DNA from: Tridacna crocea
Lineage: Eukaryota > Mollusca > Bivalvia > Cardiida > Cardiidae
Length of the DNA: 64,000 bases
Assembly: GCA_943736015.1 (NCBI GenBank)
Contig: OX031071.1
Coordinates: 9,334,119 to 9,398,118 of the forward strand
Direction: 5' to 3'
The position numbers were made by a program, and so were the translations under genes. The notes beneath the pieces were generated by a model. That model was not told where the DNA came from and ran no database searches. It worked only from the letters and a program-made list of their open reading frames with translations. This document shows, piece after piece, positions 24,801 to 36,800 of the stretch. How positions within the stretch are numbered: the first letter of the stretch is position 1; each line of letters opens with the position of its first letter.

Positions 24801-27800
24801 ATTCATTGCATAATTATCAGTTTGTAAAATCCATTTCAAAAAAAAAAAAAAAATGACTGGATGTAGCACAGAAAATTTACACAATGCAAAAAATAATCAA
24901 CTCATGACAGCCTGTGGAGACTATGCAGTTTCACATGAGTCGATAAATTTAGCAGATGCATTAAGAGTATCCGTAAATTTGTTATCTATACAACAGTTTG
25001 GATCAAGGCTACGGCAATTCTTAGACATGGTACATTAGCCTTTATTATACTGCAAAGAAATTTCTCGTGATCTGATTGGTTAACATACCGGGAACATATA
25101 TCATGTTCCCTGGCAAAAACCACGTAAAACCAGTTTCCCTTTTGAGTGACCCGTAAACATCACACATGTGCAACACAACATCCAAAATGGCAGCGGCGAT
25201 CGATCACTGGACTGCACATTAATGCACCAAACTGCACGTTTTAGTGACGTCAGGTTTCAGTGACGTCAGTTCTCATTGAATTGGGGCACATAGAAGGGAA
25301 TTTCTAATTCGTCAGCAAACTCGATTCGTGAAATTATAAAACAGGAAAATTTCGCTTAATGCGCTTTGAAAGGGTAAAACTTTGTAGTATAATAAATTCG
25401 TTGTACTGTCATGTGGCAGTGGATTTGGAAACTTGTTCACAGCTGTGGTGAATCATGTCGCCGCCTCGCCTTCGGCTCGAGGCGACTTGATTAACCACAG
25501 CCGTGAAGAAGTTTCCAAGTCCCCTGCCACCTGACCGTACAACTAATATAGTCACATGGTGAAAAACTCTGACCTATTCAAATCATTTCTGTTTTTCCAA
25601 TCCTCTACATCTGATGGCGTCCATTCTCTTATTTTGGAAATGGTTGTCTTGGAAATAGGTACATGCACTGTTACAGGGTGAAATACTTGTGCAGAGTCGA
25701 CAGTATCAACTGGTTGCTCGGTAACCTTATAATATTAAAGACAAGCAAACTACATTAAATTATGGCAAGAGTCCAACTACATGAATAATCTATTAGCTTC
25801 AGGATGTTATGAGATAACAGTTTATGAGAACTATTTAACTCTGTATCCATTTACCAAACAGCCCTAAATTTTAACGACCATAAAGAAAAGACTCTAAAAA
25901 AAAAATGCCGAGAAAAAGACAAAATATATATATAGATTGTCTTTTGCTCGGCACTTTTTTCAAAAGGTAAACTATCTGGTGCACGTCATGATGTGTCATG
26001 GTATTCAGGACAAAAGCTACATTTAAATTCCAGTTGTTTGATACTTTTTGCTTGACTAAAATCGTAATTTTGAAGATCTGTCGGTTTATTTGGCTCTCCA
26101 AAGGTTCAGATGCAGGAAGGATGGTAACCCATGGTAAAATGTTGGAGAGGGTTGTTGATAAAGACACCAGGTTTTTTCCTGATCCTTGTTTCCTGAGTTC
26201 GGACCTCAGTATTGTTTGAATGTTCCCAAAAAAATTGGGATCTATCCTTTCTTTATTGTTAGGATTGGATAATATGACCCCATTTAAGAAAATCAAACCC
26301 TGGGTAGAAAAGCTACATTAGGGGAGTTCCTTTATTTTAATGGAACTGACAATGGCAGCAATGCATTGGTTTAGGTAGGACTGGGTATAATCTATGTATG
26401 ACCATGGTCATTTTGTATTCACATACACCTTTACAAAATACAATACTTTTGAAAAAAGCTACAAACTTTAAGCCTGACCACACAGTCTCTTGCTTTGACT
26501 AGCTAGTGGAAAAAGCTTTAGAAACATTGTCGCCTGTAAATACCTTCAATTTGGATTAGTCTATCTTTTTTTTTTTTTTTTTTTAAGTTTCAAAAGAGTG
26601 AAATGTTTTGTTTTTTTTTTCCCAAAACTCCTTTTACAACTATAGTTTTGAAAAAAAAAACCTGTCACTCTTCTGAAACTTATAAAAAATAGACAAATCC
26701 AAATTGAAGGTATTGACAGGCAACAAAATAAATCAATAAAACTAAAACTGAAATTAATTTTTGGAATGTTTGAAATGACAGGAAAAAATGTTGGAAAGGA
26801 GAAATTACCGATAAACAGCATTTTCTCCTATTTCAAAAATGTTTCTAAAGCTTTTTCCACCAGCTCGTAAAAACAAGATATTGTGTGGTCAGACTTAAAG
26901 TTTGTATCGTTTTTAACGCTGCTTTTGGCATTATTTTCATTATATCGCAGTGACTTTAAAAATCATTCAGGATATAATTGGAAAGTATCAAATCGATACA
27001 CTATACTAACTATGCCACTGGGCTCAGTAAAGAATTAAAAGTTTTGTTTCATTTCCTGGTACAAAAAAAAACTAAATACCTTCATGTGGAGAATGATCTA
27101 ACCTTAATTTCATTTGTCGGATAATCAATTAAACTAACCTGTTGATATTTTGTTGGCACTACTTGGTCTTCAGGTTTTTCGCCTTGTACCTTGAACATGT
27201 TGATTTCTTTGAGCAACTCCCCCATTTTGTTTTCAAAGGGGTAGTTCTCGTTGAATTCATAGTAAAGCTTTGACCCCAGTATGAATCCCAGCCAACCATC
27301 TGCATTGTATCCATTTTCCATTTTTAATGGTATAATTTTTTTCTGCTTTGTGAATGCATACTCTGCTTCTGAAATGAAAAAAAAAAGATAAAATCTGAAT
27401 TAGTAAATCAAGGATATCGAAGGTCTGACATCATGTCAGACCTTCGATATCCTTGATTTACTAATTCAGAAAAAAAATCTAATGACTAGTCTACATCAAT
27501 GTAAATAGCGAGCGTCTCGCAATCTTGATAACAATTTTTGTTACCGAGTTTGATAAGATTTCATCTTTAATACTAAACGTCATATTCTTTTGATAAGAAA
27601 GGTAAATATCGTTCGAGTATCGGAAATGTAGGACTTGTTTACCACAAGTGACTTTCATCGTGAAATATACGAGGGCGGAGACATGAAAAAGCCAAGGACA
27701 ACTAACTGTACAGCGAATGACGTCACTTTTATCACGCGTCTATTGTACTGATAACCTATTTTAGTCTTTGTCCTACTTTTCTATCCAATCAGAACGCTCA

Positions 27801-30800
27801 TATTTGAAAATTTTTGACCGTCTATCTTCCATAAACTACCCAACGCAGGTTTATTTTGATCATTTATCCATTTAAACGTCGGAGTTTATCTGGAGTTTAT
27901 CTGGATTTACTGCGCATGCGTACCTAAACCCTACCCCCTCATTAATATTCAACAATTACTTAACCCTCTCCCAAACAAGCCCTTGTTTTACGTGTCTGCA
28001 GTACAAGTCTTTTGAAAGCATTGTGGGAAAAGGAGAAATTACTTGTAACGAGCAATTTCTCCTTTTCCCACAGTGTTTTCTGTCCGTTCGGATAATTTTC
28101 TGCCATTGTTATGAAAGTTAAAATTGTCCTCTGCAAACTCTTTCAGTTTGGAAGAGTCTTTCGTTTGGTAAAGGATTAAATTAGGTCTAGCACATGCCAA
28201 GTAGATCTACAAGTTACACCGTTGAAAAAAAAGGTAAAACACAGATACAATTTATGTAATAAAAGCCGATCAATCTAGATCTATATGGTCGGTTGTCCTC
28301 TGAAACATACTGCTGTTGTTTCAGGGTTTAAGAAGTAAATCGATGATATGTTGAAATTTTAAGAAAAAATAATGCTGTAGTAGATCTAAATCTGTAGAAA
28401 TTTTGATAGGACGAGTCTAGTCGTTACTTCCTCAAAATCTTGGTCAAATTCAGCCATATTTGACATTGTTTAACACTGGCGATAGTCAAGCGTGAACTGG
28501 AAATGAAGCTGACAATAAAGGTTCTTTAGCCTTTCCCATATGGCAAATTTTAGACCATTCCAAATTGAAAGCATCCATGGCAGATGTCAAATTTTGAAAG
28601 TGGAACAAATGAAGTTGAGTTTTTTGACAGGGTAGAAAATATTGTAGGAAACGGAGAAAATGCCAATAACCAGAATTTTCTCCTTTTCCAAAAATAACCT
28701 TCCTTCCCAATTGATTGTTTGGTGAAGGGTTAAATACCACATGGTCGTGTACACGAGGTTTAGCCCCGATATTCACATGGAAATTACGTCATTTTTAGCG
28801 ATGATGCAATGATGACGTTGCTTTAGCGAATCAGCCGACTCCATATATGGGTGAAAGGGCGTTTCTTTGTGAATAGTGGATTCCGTATATGGAACATTAT
28901 TTCAGCAATGATGTAATGTGGGCGGAAAAAGACTAAGTCAGTTAAACGCTAAGAAGTTCAAAATTAAACGATTTAAACAGCCACAGTCGGTCACTACGCT
29001 CCCTCCTTTTGGCTGTTTAAATCGTTTAATTTTGACTTCTTAGCGTTTAACTATTACATGTGTGTCACTCCTTACCAGATGACGAGGTTGAAAGCTTATC
29101 TAAAGAGAGCATTTGTAAAACAATTTAAGTAAATGCAGCTAAAATGATGTGATATTTAAGTCTTTGAAACAGTATAATATGCTGTTGGGGGGGGGGGAGC
29201 AGAAAATAGCATCTCCTTTTTCCACTCGGTTTGTTAAAGCCACCTTCCTCAGAGTTGTAAAAACACAAGACTGCTTGCTGTAAAGAAACCCTGGAGAGTT
29301 TAGTTTCTGACTATCGTAGATCAAGACCAGACTGACCATACTGTGCAGTCTGATCTGTAATTTACACCGTCCACTTTGCTAGGATATTCTGGACAAGAGT
29401 GACCTTGAAATGTTAATTGCTTAGGTCATTTTTCTAGATTTATTATATTCCTGAAAGTTTTGCGGAGGAAAATACATGCGTTGCACGTGGATGAAATATC
29501 ACATCGGGCAGGAAAAACATTCGTACCTAAACACTGTAAAATTCGATTCCAAATATGGTATGATGATTTCAAAATGACGTTACTCACGAGAAGTATAGGT
29601 ATGTATTTTTCATTTGCAAATAATTTAATATCGGTTGTTTTCATGCAAATTGGCGAGTTCTGATTGGCTAAAAAATTTTTTTCTTAGCTCCATGACAAAA
29701 AATTTTCAGCAGAGCCGGAACTACTTTTACTCTGCGGGTCCTACACACTGCTTTGCTCCTTTACTTTCATTCTATTGGTTAATTTTCAGTATTGGGGATC
29801 TGAAAACTGCTTCCTTGTTACATTCTTGTGCCATACAAATATGATGGAAGGAACTTTAAAAGTTCCACATTAGATTTAAAATTAAAGAAAATGAATGCAG
29901 TTTGAATTATTTATGCAGGGGGATGTTATCTGAAATATTAAATTATAAGGAATGAAGAGAATTTTATTTTTTTCATGGAGGTATGAAAAAAAAATTCTAA
30001 GTGGTTTCATATAGTGTGATTAGGTTTTTTTTTTTCATACCTCCATGAAAAAAATAAAATTCTCTTCATTCCTTAATTTAATTGGTCAAAATCTTACGTA
30101 GTAATATTCATCCGCCATTCATAAATAAAAAGTAAAGTTCTAGCAACAATATTATTATTCATTTTATTTTGCTTACCTTTTTTTTTCAATAAAATGTCAA
30201 TAAATAGCAGTATTTCATCGATCAAAACTTGTATAGAACAAGACATATAATGCTGTGGTGACTTTTCTGGAGCTTGTATTTACTTCTAGCTGAGTAAAAA
30301 AAAAATGGCTTTTCGCTCGACCTTCGTGATACTAAATTTTCTCTGCTCGGAGTAAGTATAAGTAACAGGAAAGTCACGACAATATAATATTCCGTTTCTT
30401 TCTTCATGCTAAAGGTAAATCCTAAACCAAATAATCTCCAATTTTAACAGCCCCACCGAGGAAGACATATGAAAACGAAAAAGGGGAAAAAATGGTAGCA
30501 AACTGATTGTTACTGCATATCAAAAATTTAGCTTGTGCCATAATGAGAGCATTTGCAGATAACGAATTGAACTTTGCTCAAATGAAGGAAGTTTTCTTAT
30601 AAGGTGGAAAACATGGTCGGAAATGAGAAAAAACGCTAGCTACCAGTATTTCCTCCATTTTTCACATTAGTTTTCAAAAAGGCCCCTTCCTCAGACTCTT
30701 TCTAATGTGCGGTAAAGGTTCAATTTATATATATAAATTTTACACTAAGAGGCTGCAAAACCCAATAGCAACAACAAATGATCAATAGAGTGACTTTAAT

Positions 30801-33800
30801 ATGCGACTTTTCTAAGACGTCACCTTCATAAATACATGTACATGGATTTTTGAGTTGCAAATAACTCAACTATTTCTGATAGGCAAACTAAAACTGTCCA
30901 GCCTTTATTACGAATAATGGGTTTAAATGAAATATCATGTTTAATGTTAAAAGACATTTGAAAACATTGTCTAAAAAGAAGAAAATGCAGGTAATCAGGA
31001 TTTTCTCAATTTCCTACTGTGTTTTATACCCGTTAAAAGTAGGAATCCCATTTTTGCACAATATTTATATATTCGCCCGCAAAATGTTTTCTAAAGTACC
31101 CTGTCTTGGCAAAGAAAAAATTGATAAATATTAGTACAGAATAACCATCCAGTTTTTCATATATTGAGACATTAAGTTTATTTCATCAGCTTGTGGAAAT
31201 ATTTGCCGAAAAAGGGAAAAGTATGCGAAAATAACGAGTACCGTAAGGCACGAGTTATTTTCGTGCACCTTTCCCTTTTGAGGCAAATATTTCCCCATAT
31301 TAACCACAAGCTGATGAAATAAATTATATATTATATTTCCTCTGATCATTTTGTCAACGAATGCCACTTTTAAAACTAGTGATCTCAAGTCAATTAACCG
31401 GATAACCGATATTTTTAAAAAAAGGTAGTTCCAGATTTTCGGCAGGAGGAAAATATTCACTGTTACGGGGAAATAATCCCCCAGCTTGTATTACTGCATT
31501 TCTTTACCCATAACATTTCTGAAAAAAATAGACACGTGAAGTATAATGAAAACATGTAATCCATCATCTTTTTATTTAGAGACTTTGGCTCCATGTAAAA
31601 TTACCTCTGTTCTAAACTATCCCTTGCTTTTACAATCCTGAGGGAAAAGCTTCCATACTTTGAAACGGAATCATGTAATTTCAAAATTCATCATTCTGCG
31701 AAAGGTTAATACCTGGACCCTCTTAAAAAGGACAAATTGTCATTTTCACAATCACAGAACCACCAATTACGAAACAGACACCCTGTTATTCAGTTCTTAA
31801 CAAAACAAACACTTAGCCTCCATTGAAATCACTTGCACAAAAGATGATTTTTAAGCTTAGATTTTATTTTAATTTTGAAAGGTAGAAAACAGTGTGTAAA
31901 AGGAAAAATGCCGGTTTCCAGCAATTTCTCGTTCTCTTACAATACTTTCTGGAGTTGTCATTCTCAGGGTTTTTTTAACTATGAACTATGTGATAAAGGG
32001 TTAAACGGCAAAAGCTGCACCGTTTTACTGAACTGAATCTCAAAAGTTCTATACGATTTCAAAGAAAAATACAACTCGTCTTATCGATCGGTATTTTATG
32101 GGAAACTGCGATTTGTGGCGTCAAAACTAGATGGATCCCTTGAAGAGGGTAGAAAGCATTGCGAGAAATGGAGAAAGTGCTGCTTACCAGTATCTTGTCA
32201 TTTTGCAACACTGTCTTCCACAGTTTTCTTCTTCAGAATCGTACAATACCCGAATTGTTCGATATTAAAGCATTAAACTATCAATCTAACCTGCTCTGCA
32301 ATTTGGACTGTCTTTATATTTATGAGACATTGCCATCAAAAATATGTCTGCATTCTCGACAGCATCTGCCATTGCCTGTATTGTGGATCCAACCATCTGA
32401 TCTATGTCCATCCAAACCTGAAACTCATTCGTGAAAAGCTCTTTTTCTACCTAACCCTTTACTACATAATCCCTACTTTTAACGATCCAAGGAATGAAAA
32501 CATTTAAAAACGTTGAAGGCAAAAGAGAAAATGCAAGTAAGCAGCATGTTCGCCTTTTCCTACGATGACATTTTCTACCCCTTCAATGACGGATTTTATC
32601 TATTGATCCAAATCATTAATTTGGTCGCCTGCAAATGGTTTAAAGGAAGACATGTCTAAATTCTGTTGTGTGATACAGAGTAAAAGCGGATATACAACTG
32701 GATGCAATAATTTGTTATCGATTTTATTCATTTCCTTCGGTATTTGGACGGTTTATTCCCAGTTCACCCAATCCCATTTCGCCAGAATTTTTCCCGTTTT
32801 GCCCATTCTTTTTTCGCCCTTTCCAACTTCGCCCTTTTCCCATGTCACCAAATATATGTCCTGCCCTTTTCCCGTTTTGCCCAAATTCATTTTCGCCCGC
32901 TTTTCATTTCGCCCAGAAGCCATCTCGCCCAACTTTCCCATTTCGCCCAAAGACCATTTCGCCCTTTTCCCACAAGGCCCCTTCCCATTTCGCCCAAACG
33001 CCATTTTCTGATATCTGGGCCCAAAACTAGTGAAAAGTTCTCTAATAAGGGCGAAGTGGTGAAGGGGCGAAATGATAAAGGGGCTAATCGGCAAAAGATG
33101 AATTGGCAAAATGGCGAAACGGTAATTGGACGAAAAAATAATTGGGTGAAGTGGCATTGGGGCAAAATGAAAAAGGGCAAAATGGATAGGGGACAAGACG
33201 GCAAAGGGCGAAATGGGAAGAAAAGTTTGGCGAAATGGGAATGGGCGAAATGGAATTGGGCAAACTGGGAAAACACCATTTAGACATGTAAACTAAAACA
33301 GAAAATGCAATAATGAAAAGATTCTTTCTGTAGTGAAAACATACCTTTCACATTTGACTTGCTGCTGATTTTTGATACAGTTAGCAAACACCCGTTTTTT
33401 TCATGATAATCAAGCTATTTTAACTTGTCACATGGTGATCAAGCGTCATTGGTATTTAGGCATAACAACCTTTCGTCATTGGTCTTTGTAACATAGTAAC
33501 CACTGGTACTTGCCAATAATTAAGCTTCAATATCATCTTTTAATCTATATCTATATATGTCAGATAATAATCAAGCGCCGTTAGTATGTGTCACATTATA
33601 ATCAAGTGTCAGTAGCATTGTCACATGACAATCAGAACAGGACAGAACAGAATAATACTTTTACTAAGTACAAACATGGTACAACATGGGGTTATAATAT
33701 ACATAATGTTCGTATCGTCATTTTAAAGCTTAATTTAAAGGGAGATGAAGACAGAGACAGAACACAAAATAAGAAAAAGGAGAAGAAAGAAGAAGAAAAA

Positions 33801-36800
33801 GAAGAAGAAGGAGAAAAAAAGGAGAAAAGAGACAGACAGAAAGAGAGAGAGAGAGAGAGAGAAGGGAGAAATTTTCTTTAAGGGGAAAGACTGGGGTATA
33901 TCCTTTTTTGTTGATACTCGAAATGCTCCTTTCACTGAATGCATCACAACTATACTCGTGCAAACGCATGAAAAATTAGTTCGCAATGTGTCATTTCACA
34001 CAAAGCCACACGCACCCACCCATAACACCCCCACACAGATAATTATATATATAATTGTCTAAGATTTTTTTATGAAAAAATTGTCATAACGAAAACTTAT
34101 CCAAGTATAATGAAATTGTGAATCTGCATTTCATGATAATCAACGATTTTTTTTTTTTTTTTTGTTGTGAACGTTTTAAAAAATTTTTAGTAAAGGATGA
34201 AATTCAAGTTCAACAATTGTGCTAAAATTATCGAGACAACTTCTATAACTACACCAGTTAATTAAAGATATAAGCATGTGGTAGGAAATAAGCCAGATCT
34301 GTTCGGATCGTTTTGGATTTTATTGAAAATCAAGGCACAAAATCATAGCTATACCTTATTCTTCATATTGATTCTTAAATTGAATTAAATTTCGAATTAC
34401 TTTCATTTCAAAATTTCAATTAGGCTGGGTAATTGATTGACAATAATACTTACTTATCTTTATTAATGTATCACTGAGTAATTTCCTTTGAATAATTTCC
34501 TTTTAGTAATTTAGAAAATAGATCTCCTTTTGGAACTTTAAATGTGAATAAGAATGTAGCGGATGTTACTTGTAATGAAAATTCCAACGTCTGTCACTTG
34601 GGTGTTTAATTGTGTTCACACCATAAGTCAAGCCGGTGCTTTATCATTTGATGTTCATATCCAGCTATTTGTTTGTTACGTATATTTCTGCACTTAGGAA
34701 GCTGCATTCAAACATGTAGTGCTCTACTGGTCCTACTTTATTTTCTGTACGTAATTGGCAGGTTCTACCTTCATAAGGGATCTATTCATAGCGTCCAGTT
34801 TCCACGGGTAGCATATAATTGGCAAATAAATGGCATATAAATTCAAACAAAACTATGACGTCATGATTGTTCAAAATTTCGAAATTCGATTCACATTCTT
34901 GCAAATACTTACAGTTATTGTTGATTCTACCTTTTTTTCTGATTTTTGTGGTGCCCAGGTTTGTTTGTACTATTAGGCGCCATTGAAGTTTGTCAAATTC
35001 TCCTCATAAGCTAATCTGTCTTATTCTAAACGTTTTTTAACCAAGAAATGCTGACAAACATACAGACAACAGTGTGACCACGTAGGGGTATGGTGAGCAA
35101 TCACTCCAAATACATGCCCTCAATTGTAGAAATTGTGAAAGGCTAAGATAAGTGTGAGACACATTGCAAGGAGTAAAACTGGCCGCATAAGTATCCTCAC
35201 CGTGAATCCGTTGGCTTTAAGCCTATCCCTGACCTGTATGAGCATTTTCTGATCCGCCCACTGATATGATATCATAATGTGCTTTTGTTTCGTCCCTTCC
35301 TGACTTTCAAGCTTTCCACCTGCCTTCGACTTCGGTTTGAAATCCTGTTTAGTATAATCGCTGTCTTGAAGATGACCTATGTAGAGTGAATATGAACAAT
35401 TCTGTCTTTTGAAAACCCTATGAAGGAAGCCGGTTGAAAACGTGTAAATAGGAGAAAATGCTAGTAACAAAACATTTTTCCATCTCACACGTTGTTTTTC
35501 TATCCCCATTATGTTTCAATCCCTTTATATGAGACATATTCAATATGTTCTCTGCAAGTGCTTTCAACTCACAACAGTCTAAAATCTGTTGGCTGGTAAC
35601 GGGTTAACTTGTTCTTACATTGAGGACCCTGTTGAAATAAAGCTGCTGAGAAAAAAGGTAGAAAATAAAAAAATGCTAGTAACAAGCAATTTCTGTGTTT
35701 TTAATACCGTTTTGCATAATTTCAGAAAATTCAGCTCATTATTCTCAACTTGAAACTTGCCGTCTGCAAATGTTTTCAACCTAAAACTATCTATAGTTTG
35801 TCGTTTTGGAAAGATGTGAAACAAAACTCAGTCCAACTTAAAGGCATAATATTACAGCGTGGTTAACATGAGAGTATCTATCAAAATGGCAGAGATATAC
35901 AAATTTTGACACGTGATGTGTTGCTATCTTCAGCCTGACACAATAAACAAGAGGACCATGATGGTCCTATATCGCTCATCTGAGTACTAAGCAGTAAAGG
36001 TCTACAATGAAAATTCTTCTTTTCCGAAAAGATCATCGTATCGTATTTGGTAGAGGTCCACTAAAAGATGCTACATAATGAAATATCAAAGCTCTACGAT
36101 TTCCAGGTTCAGAGAAAAATATTTTTAAAGTTTTCCTTCTATTTTTCCTATGTTTCGAGCTTGTGACCCCCGAGGCTGGGCCAGTTTGGACCCAAGGGAC
36201 ATCATGTGAACAAACTTGGTAGAGGTCAACTAGCAGGTGCTTCATACCAATTTTCAAAGCTCTACTCCTTCTTCTTTCAGAGAAGAAGATTTTTAAAGTT
36301 TTCCTTCTTTGTTCCTATGTTTCAAAATTATGATCCCCGGGACGGGGCCAGTTTTGATCCCAGGGGCATCATATGAACAATCTTGGTAGGGGTTCACTAG
36401 AAGATGCTACATATTAAATATCAAAGCTCTGCCCCTTCTAGTTTCATAGAAAAATTTTTTAAAGTTTTCCTTCTTTGTTCCTTAATTTCATACTTGTAAC
36501 CCCCGGGGCGGGGTCAGTTTTGCCCCCAGGGGCATTATATGAACAATCTTGGTAGAGGTCCACTAGGAGATGCTACATACCATATATCAAAGCTCTGCAC
36601 CTTCTAGTTTCATAGAAGAAGAATTTTAAAGTTTTCCTTCTTTGTTCCTATGTTTCAAACTTGTTACCCCGGGGTGCGGCCAGTTTTGACCGTAGGGGCA
36701 TCATACGAATAATCTTGGTAGAGGTCCACTAGGAAATGCTACATACCAAATATCAAAGCTCTGCCCCTTCTAGTTTCAGAGAAGAAGATTTTTAAAGTTT

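Noticed and set aside
32291-32417. First reading of Gln in STIQAMA as a lost catalytic residue
   Set aside because: Counting from the conserved K-x-I-x-P segment places the catalytic Glu in NCRAE instead, where it is present.
32744-33283. Overlapping open frames on both strands, rich in Phe, Ala and Pro or Lys and Gly
   Set aside because: By-product of the TTCGCCC foldback; both arms encode low-complexity sequence.
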